Assembly: GCA_002482815.1 (NCBI GenBank) | Contig: DLGS01000221.1 | Span: forward strand, 1-6,960 | From: Bacteroidetes bacterium UBA7688 | GTDB taxonomy: Bacteria > Bacteroidota > Bacteroidia > Chitinophagales > Chitinophagaceae | Reading direction: 5' to 3' | DNA length: 6,960 nucleotides | Part shown: positions 1 through 6,598 of the stretch, in pieces | Layout: every line of letters starts with the position of its first letter | How positions within the stretch are numbered: position 1 is the first letter of the stretch | The notes under the pieces: generated by a model | What the model was told of the DNA's origin: nothing | Databases searched by the model: none | The model's input: the letters and a program-made list of their open reading frames with translations, nothing else | Program-made: the position numbers and the translations under genes

Positions 1-1486
1 CTGCGTTCCATTTCACACCCCAGCCCGGCATCCCTCTGCGATTGGGCGCAATAACAATGTAACCCTTAGCAGCCATCAGCTGAAAGTTCCAGCGGAAGGA
101 GTAAAATTGTGATAAAGCACCTTGTGGTCCTCCCTGGCAATACAAGAGGGTGGGGTATTTTTTGTTAGGATTAAAGTCAGGTGGATAAATTACCCAGGCA
201 AACATTTCTTTACCATCAGTTGTTTTGATGAAACGTTTTGATATTTTGCTCATTTTAATGGTAGAATACATCGCATCATTTTCCTGCGTAATTGCACGCA
301 TACCACCATTTTCTTTGTCTACAGCATAAATCTCTGCTGCATGATTCCAATCCGTTCTGCTGACAATGATTTCATTTTTTGCTTCGCCAACAATGCCGGC
401 AATATCAAAATCGCCTTCTGTAATCTGGTCAATTACCGGCAGGTTTCTTGCCATCAGATTTCCCGGAACCATTACTGAAAATAATTGTTCAGTTCCTTTC
501 CAGGGAGCAGTGAAATAGATTTCAGTATTGTTTTTGCTCCAGGTAAATCCCCCAACCGTTTCATCCCAATGAGATGTCATGTTCCGCTTATATTTTGAAG
601 CCATATCCATCACCACAATATCATTTTTATCGGCTTCGAAACCATCCGTCTTCATACTGGTAAAAGCCAGGAATTTGCCATCTGCACTGAATGCCGGATT
701 CATATCATATCCCATCATTCCTTCTGTAAGATTGACAGTGCTGGCAGTGCTGATGTTGTATAAATACAAATCGGTATTGGTACTGATAGCGTACTCTTTG
801 CCGGATTTTTTCTTGCAGACATAAACCAAAGCATCACTGTTCGGACTCCACATGAAATCCTCTGCACCGCCATGTGGTTTTTGAGGACAATCGAATGGCA
901 TGTCCTGCAATAAATCTTTTGCTGACCCACCTTTTACCGGTTCGATAAAAACATGAGCAAATTTTCCATCGCTCCATTTATCCCAATGACGGTAATTTAA
1001 ATCAGTATAAATCTGAGCGGTGCTTTTAGGCATGTCTTTGTAAACATCTTTGGCCAAAGTTGGTTCAACCAACACCTCTTTACTATAAGCAATATATTTG
1101 CCGTCCGGTGAAATTTTTAAATTATCTGCATCTTTGATAACTGCTCTCAGGTTTGCCCAGCTTATTCCTTCATCGGTGCTGCGGTAGATAAAATTATCAT
1201 CACTTGCATACCATACGTTTTCAGTTTGTTGAAAAATATTTTTTCCTTCTGCGCTGTTATAACGTGTTTTTTTGCCGGTAGCAATATTTACCGCAAATTG
1301 TTTTGTATTTCCTTTCTCAGTTTTAAGGTCATATTTTTTACTTGAAATATAGACACTCCTGCCATCGGCACTTAGCGCTCCGGCGCTTACACGGTTCAGG
1401 CTCCACAACATTTCCGGAGTCATTTTGCTCTGCGCCATAGCCGCACCTCCGGCCAAAACGGCAACTGTAAGTAATTGCTTCTTCAT
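1..1486 (-). CDS. S9 family peptidase, DPP5-like exported dipeptidyl peptidase (3' end beyond window)
   Basis: The frame is open from the ATG at 1486 to the left edge, giving 495 residues of a protein that in this family is usually about 650-700 long. A signal peptide covers residues 1-19 (MKKQLLTVAVLAGGAAMA, then Q), so the enzyme is probably periplasmic. A beta-propeller of the WD40-like/TolB type follows, with blade motifs such as SPDGKYIAYS, SADGKFLAFTS and the DPP5-like YTDLNYRHWDKW. The alpha/beta-hydrolase domain then begins: YCQGGPQG at about 449-456 (oxyanion-hole region) and APNRRG at about 480-485. The Ser-Asp-His triad lies past the edge, so activity cannot be confirmed. Family members release dipeptides from the N-termini of oligopeptides during peptide use. 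The ATG follows the stop of the upstream repeat-protein gene by 26 AT-rich bases, so co-transcription is likely. The S9 call is firm; the DPP5 subtype rests on remembered similarity to the Porphyromonas enzyme. Confidence 0.92.
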   Translation of the reverse strand, partial: MKKQLLTVAVLAGGAAMAQSKMTPEMLWSLNRVSAGALSADGRSVYISSKKYDLKTEKGNTKQFAVNIATGKKTRYNSAEGKNIFQQTENVWYASDDNFIYRSTDEGISWANLRAVIKDADNLKISPDGKYIAYSKEVLVEPTLAKDVYKDMPKSTAQIYTDLNYRHWDKWSDGKFAHVFIEPVKGGSAKDLLQDMPFDCPQKPHGGAEDFMWSPNSDALVYVCKKKSGKEYAISTNTDLYLYNISTASTVNLTEGMMGYDMNPAFSADGKFLAFTSMKTDGFEADKNDIVVMDMASKYKRNMTSHWDETVGGFTWSKNNTEIYFTAPWKGTEQLFSVMVPGNLMARNLPVIDQITEGDFDIAGIVGEAKNEIIVSRTDWNHAAEIYAVDKENGGMRAITQENDAMYSTIKMSKISKRFIKTTDGKEMFAWVIYPPDFNPNKKYPTLLYCQGGPQGALSQFYSFRWNFQLMAAKGYIVIAPNRRGMPGWGVKWNA

Positions 1487-1512
1487 TTAAAAATATTTGA
1501 AAATTTTAGTGG

Positions 1513-2607
1513 TTAATATTCTCTTCCCTGATGATAGAATTTAAAAAAGTTGGTACCTACCTGATACATCACCACATCATAGGACAGGGTCCAGTTGTTT
1601 TGCCCCGGGGCTATAGCACTGGTTACTTCATTTACTTCTCCATTGCAATACAATTTCAACACATTATTCCGGTCAAAATAGGCGACTGAATTATATTGGG
1701 CAAGATATTTTTCCGGCATATAGGGTTCCAGCGTTGTTGTAATGCCATCCTGAAAAACTTTGCTGTATCCGCTTGCATCTTTGTAAAGGCATACGAAATC
1801 AGAAACCTGGTATTCCGGTTTGAAAAAACCTACTTTATAAACCTTTCCTTTAAAAAATATATTGAAATTTCCGTCAACTGAGACATAGGCGACCATATTG
1901 CAACCTACACTGTAGGATTGGGGCGGAAAACTTTCTAAAGTTTGCGTCGTTCCATCCCAAAAAACTTTAAATTGATTTCCTGCATCTACATAAGCCACTG
2001 TATTTCTGCCAGCCTGAAATGAACTAACGGGATAAGCCTCCTGATTGATAATAGCTCCGTGGTAAAACAAGTGAAATTGATTGGCGTAATTTACATAGGC
2101 GGCTATATTGCTTTTTACCTGAATTTGTTCAATTCCACCGTTTACATCGGCCAAAAATGGTTCAACCGCAAGAACGGCACCATTGTAGTAAGCGTTATAT
2201 TGTTGATTTCTACCATCAAAATAAAGAATCAGGCTGTCGCCGGCAAAATAACTCGTGCATAAACGGCTGAGATTCTTCACTTCACCTCTATCGAAAACAT
2301 TTAAGGAAGTAGCATTCAGGAAAGCCACTAAACAATCGCTGGCTACATAATTGGTTGTAAATCCTGTATTTAATTTTCTTACGCCACCTTTATAGTAGAC
2401 CTTGAAGTTATTTGAATTATCTACATATGGTATCGCAATTCTGCCAACTTTCATATCAATTGGTTGCAGGTAATCTACTTTCCTGATTACCCCGTTATCA
2501 TATACCATAACCTGGTTTTGTACATCGGTATAAACAGAAAGTGGTTGAGCTTCAATGTTTTTGGATAGGATTGACAGGCTTGCAATCAGAAATGCCTTTC
2601 GGAACAT
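1513..2607 (-). CDS. Secreted protein of ten ~35-residue beta-rich repeats, function unknown
   Basis: This 364-residue protein starts with a signal peptide (MFRKAFLIASLSILSKNIEA, then QPLSV). There is no lipoprotein cysteine, no later membrane segment and no type IX sorting domain. The mature part is almost entirely ten degenerate repeats, with the VAY-type strand at about residues 24, 59, 94, 127, 169, 204, 239, 272, 308 and 346. Each repeat reads roughly VAYVDxxNxFKVFYxGxVxxLE, then a linker ending YxVGxN. Each looks like a beta hairpin plus one or two more strands, which fits a beta-propeller or solenoid; the last repeat stops after its hairpin at GREY. The frame also contains a TTG at 2625, but that codon lies inside a probable -7 promoter box, and the ATG at 2607 places the signal peptide exactly at the N-terminus, so the ATG is chosen. 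The DPP5-like peptidase gene follows 26 bases downstream. I do not recognise the family and assign no function. Confidence 0.88.
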   Translation of the reverse strand: MFRKAFLIASLSILSKNIEAQPLSVYTDVQNQVMVYDNGVIRKVDYLQPIDMKVGRIAIPYVDNSNNFKVYYKGGVRKLNTGFTTNYVASDCLVAFLNATSLNVFDRGEVKNLSRLCTSYFAGDSLILYFDGRNQQYNAYYNGAVLAVEPFLADVNGGIEQIQVKSNIAAYVNYANQFHLFYHGAIINQEAYPVSSFQAGRNTVAYVDAGNQFKVFWDGTTQTLESFPPQSYSVGCNMVAYVSVDGNFNIFFKGKVYKVGFFKPEYQVSDFVCLYKDASGYSKVFQDGITTTLEPYMPEKYLAQYNSVAYFDRNNVLKLYCNGEVNEVTSAIAPGQNNWTLSYDVVMYQVGTNFFKFYHQGREY

Positions 2608-2621
2608 AGCGGAAATTTGAC

Positions 2622-2629
2622 CCAAGTTA
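2622..2629 (-). promoter_or_regulatory. Probable -7 promoter box of the repeat-protein gene
   Basis: On the minus strand this reads TAACTTGG, one mismatch from the Bacteroidota -7 consensus TAnnTTTG, and lies 14 bases upstream of the ATG at 2607. The following bases (GGTC) match those after the exact box upstream of the PadR gene, at nearly the same distance from that gene's ATG. No clear TTTG -33 element is visible. If used, the leader would be under about 10 nt. Confidence 0.35.
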
Positions 2630-2789
2630 AGTGTTTTTGAGGAAAAGGGATAAGTAGAGCGTTGGGAAATGTCATTTTATTACATACGTCATATCTTATA
2701 AATAACAATAATAGAATTTTCTGAAGGTTTAATAAAAATTTTATAACACGCAAATTGCTAAAAATCTTTTTTCCTTCCACTTAAATACT

Positions 2790-2797
2790 TACCTTTG
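2790..2797 (+). promoter_or_regulatory. -7 promoter box (TACCTTTG) of the first candidate small RNA
   Basis: TACCTTTG is an exact match to the Bacteroidota TAnnTTTG element. No good TTTG -33 element is present at the expected distance, only a T-rich run around 2766-2772. Transcription would start near 2802-2804. The only thing downstream before a strong terminator at 2831 is a short non-coding segment. Confidence 0.5.
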
Positions 2798-2802
2798 TTG
2801 CA

Positions 2803-2868
2803 AGTTGTGAATTTAATGGGTTAGTAAGTGAGCCGTCCTAATATCTATTAGGATGGCTCTTTTTTTAT
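2803..2868 (+). ncRNA. Candidate small RNA 1 (~65 nt), unrecognised
   Basis: The unit is defined by an exact -7 box ending at 2797 and a strong intrinsic terminator at 2831-2868. The 28 bases between the inferred start and the hairpin are AU-rich (around AAGTTGTGAATTTAATGG) and show no stable structure. The only ATG there is followed after one codon by a stop (ATG GGT TAG), so no peptide is likely. No protein gene on the plus strand lies upstream that could own this terminator, because the gene to the left starts at 2607 and reads away. A stand-alone transcript is therefore the simplest reading. Its ends are inferred, and I cannot match it to a known RNA family. Confidence 0.4.
2831..2868 (+). 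terminator. Strong rho-independent terminator of small RNA 1
   Basis: A 12-bp stem pairs AGCCGTCCTAAT (2831-2842) with ATTAGGATGGCT (2847-2858), with one G-T wobble, across the 4-base loop ATCT. It is followed by C and then eight T. The T-run is only on the plus strand side; the minus strand has no T-tract after the hairpin, so it does not serve a leftward transcript. Confidence 0.85.
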
Positions 2869-2976
2869 TTATAAACCTTCGAAAATTCAGTTCTCAAATC
2901 ATTGGTCTTATTTTATTCAGCAGAATGTTTTTGCAAATCATTTTCAATAATTACGCCTTCATTGCATTTTAAAAAG

Positions 2977-2984
2977 TAACTTTG
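2977..2984 (+). promoter_or_regulatory. -7 promoter box (TAACTTTG) of the second candidate small RNA
   Basis: TAACTTTG is an exact TAnnTTTG match. A TTG at 2962-2964 is too close to be a normal -33 element, and nothing better is seen at the usual spacing. Transcription would start near 2989-2991, just before a GC-richer segment that stands out from the AT-rich surroundings. Confidence 0.5.
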
Positions 2985-2989
2985 TCCCG

Positions 2990-3084
2990 GTGCCAAACCT
3001 CGAGGATACCGTGGGCGAAAGCCTTTACTGTATCATTCAAAATTTAAGCCATTGTAGCAATACAATGGCTTATTTATTTTTTAC
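2990..3084 (+). ncRNA. Candidate small RNA 2 (~90 nt), structured, unrecognised
   Basis: An exact -7 box ends at 2984 and a strong hairpin terminator lies at 3045-3084, leaving a GC-richer segment at about 2986-3034 in an AT-rich spacer. That segment can fold. GGC(GAAA)GCC at 3014-3023 forms a hairpin with a GNRA tetraloop, and GATAC (3005-3009) can pair with GTATC (3030-3034) around it. Alternatively CGGT (2988-2991) can pair with ACCG (3008-3011), enclosing the palindrome CCTCGAGG (2998-3005). The two outer pairings share bases and exclude each other. No plus-strand gene follows, because the glycosyltransferase gene is encoded on the other strand and ends at 3081, so a stand-alone RNA is more likely than a riboswitch leader. 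Read-through would make RNA antisense to the 3' end of the glycosyltransferase message. It matches no RNA family that I recognise. Confidence 0.45.
3045..3084 (+). terminator. Hairpin terminator, small RNA 2 side strong, possibly bidirectional
   Basis: A perfect 12-bp stem pairs 3045-3056 (TAAGCCATTGTA) with 3061-3072 across a GCAA tetraloop. On the plus strand it is followed by TTTATTTTTTACTTTT. In the other direction it starts 9 bases after the stop codon of the glycosyltransferase gene and is followed by the weaker TTAAATTTTG tract, so it may end both transcripts. Confidence 0.8.
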
Positions 3085-4208
3085 TTTTCTGCGCAGAGCA
3101 AAATGTTTTCCCACAAAATTTCTGCTGCATTTTCCCAGGTATATTTTGCTGCCTGTTCCTGTGTTTTTGCTGCCAGCTTATTTCTTAATGATTCATCTTT
3201 ATACAACAGTGTCATCTTTTCAGCAATGTCTCTGTAATCATTTGGGTCTACCGTTAATGCTGCATCGCCGGCCACTTCTGGCATACTGGATGTGTTACTT
3301 ACAATTGCAGGGACGCCGCATTTATAGGCTTCTATTATTGGAATACCGAAACCTTCGAAAAGAGAGGCATACACCAATGCATATGCTGCGCCTATTACAT
3401 TTGCGAGCTCAGACACATCAAGATATCCGGGCCAAATGACATCCTCTTTGAACGGCATATCATTTTTCATTTCAACAACTTCCTTATAATTCCAGGCCAT
3501 ACGGCCAACAATTACAAGTTTCATATTACTACGGTTTCTTTTTTTGAAACGAATAAACGCTTTCAGTAAGTTCACTACATTTTTTCTTGGATGCAGTGCG
3601 CCGGCAAAAACAAAATACTCGCAAGCATCGGTGTACTGAGCTTTTATCTTTTCGCAGACATCCCAGCTTAAGGGAACATATTCTTTATGCGCAGCATTAT
3701 TACTTACCGCAATTTTGGATTCAGGAATATTGTATCTCCTTGAGATATCTGTTTTGGAATATTCTGAAACTGTTACAATCCGTTTTGCTTTTTGAGCAAA
3801 GCGAGGAGTGAATTTTCTGAAATAAAAACTATGACTGGTTTTGAGGTGTTCCGGAAAATGCTCGAATGCAAGATCGTGAATGACCAGGCAGGTAGGCACT
3901 TTGGTATTGAGTGATCCAAAACCATCGGGACTTAAAAAAACATCTGCTTTGTATTTCCGTAAAACAAATGAAACGCTCCAATCCAACCACAAATAAAACA
4001 AAACGGGGTGGCGTGCCGGTGGTCCGATTACAACCGGTGTCACATTTTTACCAAATATAAAAGATGGATCATAGGGTCTGTCAAAGATGAAGATAAATTC
4101 ATGCTCAGGATGGTTTGCCACCAACAGTTTGAGTGTTTGGTAAGTAAACCAGCCTATACCTTCCAGTTTTCCTTTCAGTAATAATCTTGTGTTGACAGCT
4201 ATCTTCAT
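3081..4208 (-). CDS. GT4 family glycosyltransferase (GT-B fold)
   Basis: This 375-residue protein has the normal length of a GT4 enzyme, which transfers a sugar from a nucleotide-sugar donor to an acceptor with retention of configuration. It has no signal peptide or membrane segment, so it should act on the cytoplasmic side of the inner membrane. The N-terminal domain has the glycine loop EGIGWFTYQ (16-24) and VIHDLAFEHFP (109-119) with the usual H-D pair. The C-terminal domain has FAGALHPRKN (201-210), where R208 and K209 should contact the donor phosphates. The EX7E motif is EGFGIPIIE (E285 and E293), and SSMPEVAGDAAL (307-318) follows. The donor and acceptor cannot be read from the sequence. 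The gene is divergent from a polysaccharide flippase gene 76 bases away, which suggests a role in O-antigen, capsule or exopolysaccharide assembly. An exact -7 box lies just upstream of the ATG. Confidence 0.93.
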   Translation of the reverse strand: MKIAVNTRLLLKGKLEGIGWFTYQTLKLLVANHPEHEFIFIFDRPYDPSFIFGKNVTPVVIGPPARHPVLFYLWLDWSVSFVLRKYKADVFLSPDGFGSLNTKVPTCLVIHDLAFEHFPEHLKTSHSFYFRKFTPRFAQKAKRIVTVSEYSKTDISRRYNIPESKIAVSNNAAHKEYVPLSWDVCEKIKAQYTDACEYFVFAGALHPRKNVVNLLKAFIRFKKRNRSNMKLVIVGRMAWNYKEVVEMKNDMPFKEDVIWPGYLDVSELANVIGAAYALVYASLFEGFGIPIIEAYKCGVPAIVSNTSSMPEVAGDAALTVDPNDYRDIAEKMTLLYKDESLRNKLAAKTQEQAAKYTWENAAEILWENILLCAEK

Positions 4209-4219
4209 ATTATTGCGTG

Positions 4220-4227
4220 CAAAAGTA
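4220..4227 (-). promoter_or_regulatory. -7 promoter box (TACTTTTG) of the glycosyltransferase gene
   Basis: On the minus strand TACTTTTG exactly matches TAnnTTTG and lies 11 bases upstream of the ATG at 4208. A TTTG at 4255-4252 could be the -33 element, although the 24-base spacing is longer than usual. The leader would be only about 5 nt. The box sits inside the 76-base spacer shared with the divergent flippase gene. Confidence 0.55.
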
Positions 4228-4284
4228 TATTTTTACTGCCTGTTTTTCTTTCAAAAATTTCAGACCAATCAATCTATCTAGCCG

Positions 4285-5736
4285 GTGCGTCAACAATTAG
4301 TAAAAAATCTCCTGTTTGTTCTGGTCGTAAACGTCCTGGTAAAGGCAGTCTGGATATTTTTTATTGACAGAAATGTACAGATACGAGTGGGTTATTCCAG
4401 TTATGGTGCATTTCAGGCTTTATTTAACCTTGGGATTATTTTTCAGATTCTGTTGGATTTTGGATTAAACCAATACAACAGTAAAGAGGTAGCTTCCAAC
4501 CCGGAGCGTCTTTCGGTTTTGCTATCTTCCATGTTATGGACACGCCTTATCCTTACCGGTGTGTATACAATTGTTGTTATTGCACTGGCAATTTTGTTGG
4601 GTTATCGTTCTTCAGAAATTTCTTTACTGGCTGGTGTAATGGGTATACAGGTATTGAATTCCACCTTGTTTTTTTTGAGGGGAAATGTAGCTGCCTTACA
4701 TCATTTTCGTACAGATGGTGTTTTGGCAGTGATTGATCGTTTGTTGTTGATTGTCGTTTGCGGTACCTTATTGTTGCTTCCGCAATATTTTGGTCAGTTT
4801 AAAATTGAATGGTTTGTGTGGAGCCAAATCGTTTGTTATCTGATTGCTTCAATTATTGCCTTGGTTGTATTATTAAAACTGGCTCCCGGAGAAATTGAAT
4901 TTTCGTTTAAACCAAAACTTATCAAAGATGTTCTGGTGAAAAGTTCACCCTTCGCTTTGCTTATTTTCTTGATGTCGGTTTATATGCGGGCAGATACTGT
5001 AATGATTGAACGTCTCTGTGGAAGTGAAGGAAAACATCAGGCAGGCATTTATGCATCAGCATTCAGATTGCTGGATGTGGCCAATATTTTTGGTGTAATG
5101 TTCTCCGGTATTTTACTGCCGATGTTTGCTAAAATGCTTGCCGGGAAGGAAGAAATTAAATCTACCATACGGCTGGCTGTCAATATTATGATGCCGCTTG
5201 CCTTTATCGCATCAATTGCAGCATTATGCTTTGGCAATGAAATTATGCAGATGTTGTATCAGAAAGAAAGCGGAGAGAATGACGGATTGATTTTTGGTTT
5301 GCTGATGGCAAGTTTTCCTGCTTATTGTCTGATGTATATTTATTCAACCTTGCTGACAGCAAATGGAAACATTAAGCTGTTGAATAAAATTTCAGCATGT
5401 ATTGTTGCTCTCAATTTACTGTTGCACTGGATATTTATCACACAGTTTCAGGCTTTAGGGGCCGCCTATTCTGTGTTAATAACAGAATGGGTTGTTGCGG
5501 GGGTAGTGATTATTTACGCCCACAAAATATTTGTCCTGCCCCATAATTTCCGCTGGTTGCTTGCACACCTCGGATTTTTTGTAAGCACTGCAGCGGTTGC
5601 TTTATTAATAGTACAAACTTCATTTTTCTGGGAAATAAAAACCGGAATATTTCTTGCAATTGCCTTACTGCTGCTTTTCCTTTTTCGATTCTGGTCGGTT
5701 CATTCTATTAAAGAATTATTGCAGAGAAAAGCTTAG
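4285..5736 (+). CDS. Wzx-type polysaccharide flippase (MOP/MATE superfamily)
   Basis: This 483-residue, very hydrophobic protein has about 12-14 predicted membrane helices, for example near residues 9-27, 43-62, 82-105, 148-166, 176-197, 221-238, 298-317, 333-356, 368-386, 390-410, 426-444 and 450-468. Length and topology fit the flippases that move lipid-linked sugar repeat units across the inner membrane. Family-like segments include GYSSYGAFQALFNLG (36-50), MRADTVMIERL (234-244) and AGIYASAFRLLD (253-264). The GTG at 4285 is taken as the start because an in-frame TAG lies 3 bases upstream (4279-4281), the first membrane helix begins at residue 9, and the next in-frame ATG is codon 83. It diverges from the glycosyltransferase gene. 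I see no convincing promoter of its own and no terminator after 5736. The substrate is unknown; MATE drug exporters are a less likely alternative. Confidence 0.9.
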   Translation: MRQQLVKNLLFVLVVNVLVKAVWIFFIDRNVQIRVGYSSYGAFQALFNLGIIFQILLDFGLNQYNSKEVASNPERLSVLLSSMLWTRLILTGVYTIVVIALAILLGYRSSEISLLAGVMGIQVLNSTLFFLRGNVAALHHFRTDGVLAVIDRLLLIVVCGTLLLLPQYFGQFKIEWFVWSQIVCYLIASIIALVVLLKLAPGEIEFSFKPKLIKDVLVKSSPFALLIFLMSVYMRADTVMIERLCGSEGKHQAGIYASAFRLLDVANIFGVMFSGILLPMFAKMLAGKEEIKSTIRLAVNIMMPLAFIASIAALCFGNEIMQMLYQKESGENDGLIFGLLMASFPAYCLMYIYSTLLTANGNIKLLNKISACIVALNLLLHWIFITQFQALGAAYSVLITEWVVAGVVIIYAHKIFVLPHNFRWLLAHLGFFVSTAAVALLIVQTSFFWEIKTGIFLAIALLLLFLFRFWSVHSIKELLQRKA

Positions 5737-5811
5737 GTCGGAATGGATAACTGGCTAAACCGCATTCTCATTTTAGGAACATTGTGAATTTTGCGAGCGA
5801 ACTTATTACAC

Positions 5812-5895
5812 CTAACTTGAAAATACTGATGCAATGTTTATGATGAACCTTTTTAAGGTTTCCAGCTGTTGTGTAGTCAAGATAATAGCATCCAT
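5812..5895 (-). pseudogene. 27-codon stub resembling the N-terminus of the adjacent membrane protein gene
   Basis: One base after the stop codon of the membrane protein gene (TAA at 5899-5897) an ATG at 5895 opens a 27-codon frame ending in TAG at 5814-5812. Its first 20 residues align without gaps to the start of the upstream protein with 11 identities: both read MD-IIL, then QL, L, RFI at the same positions. Similarity ends at about residue 18, where the tail NIASVFSS and the stop begin. The other two frames of 5737-5812 show no continuation of the family, so the rest seems deleted rather than frameshifted. The simplest reading is the remnant of a tandem second copy of the membrane protein gene. 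A short translated peptide cannot be excluded. Confidence 0.5.
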
Positions 5896-5896
5896 T

Positions 5897-6598
5897 TTAT
5901 GCAGCTTTTCCGAGTTTTAATTTCATTCTGTTCATTGTTTCTTCTTTGGCACGACTATTGACCAAACTTAGAAGGCTCATTATCAAAAAAATCAACAGAA
6001 AGAAATGTGGATTTAATTTTATAAATGGTAATACAAGAAAGAATAAGAGATATAGCGTATCAATTCTTGGTAATCTCACAATTTTTTTCTGCCACATCAG
6101 AATGTTTTTATCAAAGGCATAATCAGCTAATCCTTTTTTTGAGATAAAAGAGCTGTAAAACTGGATACTATAAAAGGTTAGCATTGTTAATGCCAGGCTG
6201 AAACTCAGCAATTGGTGCAACCAATTATTTATTCTACACGCTTCAACAAAAATAGTAAGTGCAAAAAGGAGTGTGGAAACTGTAAAACACCAAATTATCA
6301 TTTTTGATTGAAGAACACTCGGTATTGCATGCCGAAATTCTTTCCAGACGACTTTTTTCATACGTTTCTCGTATTGTTTGCCCATCAATTTTAAACCACC
6401 AAAGCCAAAACTGTAGTAAGCGGCCTGTACAGCTTTTTCGAATGATAGAAAAATATCCTGATTCATCATCTCTTCAGTTTTGCATGCAAGATGGTCGAGA
6501 ATTTCATCTACTACATCCGCTTCTTTAATACCTTCTTCAATCCTGATGAATCTTTCTAGCTGAAGAAGCTGCATTTCATCAAGTATAATCTTATCCAT
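5897..6598 (-). CDS. PadR-partner membrane protein with N-terminal helical (HAAS/DUF1700-like) domain
   Basis: This 233-residue protein has a soluble helical N-terminus of about 90 residues and four membrane helices near 101-120, 125-148, 180-194 and 197-213, with a basic C-terminal tail. The motif VVDEILDHLACKTEEMM (29-45) is typical of the helical domain found in membrane proteins encoded next to PadR repressors, often called HAAS or DUF1700-like; the family name is from memory. Its ATG lies inside the end of the padR-like gene (8-base overlap, in a different frame), so translation is probably coupled and the repressor likely controls this protein. Such pairs are thought to respond to envelope or membrane conditions, but no ligand or partner can be read here. 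Directly downstream is a short stub resembling this protein's own N-terminus. Confidence 0.75.
   Translation of the reverse strand: MDKIILDEMQLLQLERFIRIEEGIKEADVVDEILDHLACKTEEMMNQDIFLSFEKAVQAAYYSFGFGGLKLMGKQYEKRMKKVVWKEFRHAIPSVLQSKMIIWCFTVSTLLFALTIFVEACRINNWLHQLLSFSLALTMLTFYSIQFYSSFISKKGLADYAFDKNILMWQKKIVRLPRIDTLYLLFFLVLPFIKLNPHFFLLIFLIMSLLSLVNSRAKEETMNRMKLKLGKAA

Larger units (their letters stand above)
2608..3080. other. Gene-free interval with two plus-strand promoter-terminator units
   Basis: No protein gene is supported here. From 2608 to 2789 the DNA is AT-rich and holds only the probable promoter of the leftward repeat-protein gene. From 2790 to about 2870 and from 2977 to about 3085 there are two units, each with an exact TAnnTTTG box and a hairpin terminator on the plus strand, described separately as candidate small RNAs. 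Between them, 2871-2976 shows nothing recognisable. The one longer open frame crossing the region begins with GTG at 2990, runs through the second terminator and continues antisense to the glycosyltransferase gene, so it is not called. Confidence 0.7.

Noticed and set aside
579..930. Short open frames of 70-80 codons on both strands within the peptidase gene.
   Set aside because: They overlap continuous S9 peptidase coding sequence in other frames and have no recognisable content.
2608..2625. An upstream TTG start that would lengthen the repeat protein by six residues.
   Set aside because: The TTG overlaps a probable -7 promoter box, and the extra residues would precede a perfect signal peptide that starts at the ATG at 2607.
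2787..2829. Inverted repeat ACTTAC / GTAAGT around the start of small RNA 1, considered as an operator.
   Set aside because: Six bases separated by 31 is expected by chance in AT-rich DNA, and one arm overlaps the -7 box.
2990..3439. A 149-codon plus-strand open frame beginning with GTG.
   Set aside because: It starts inside the small RNA 2 body, runs through its terminator hairpin and is then antisense to well-supported glycosyltransferase codons; no protein family is recognisable.
4226..4233. TATATTTT on the plus strand as a possible -7 box for the flippase.
   Set aside because: It lacks the final G of the consensus, lies over 50 bases from the GTG and overlaps the better box of the opposite gene; any spacer this AT-rich would offer such a match.
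5846..5860. A 6-bp hairpin (AACCTT / AAGGTT) between the convergent flippase and membrane protein genes, considered as a terminator.
   Set aside because: The stem is short and AT-rich, neither strand has a T-run after it, and it falls inside the 27-codon stub.
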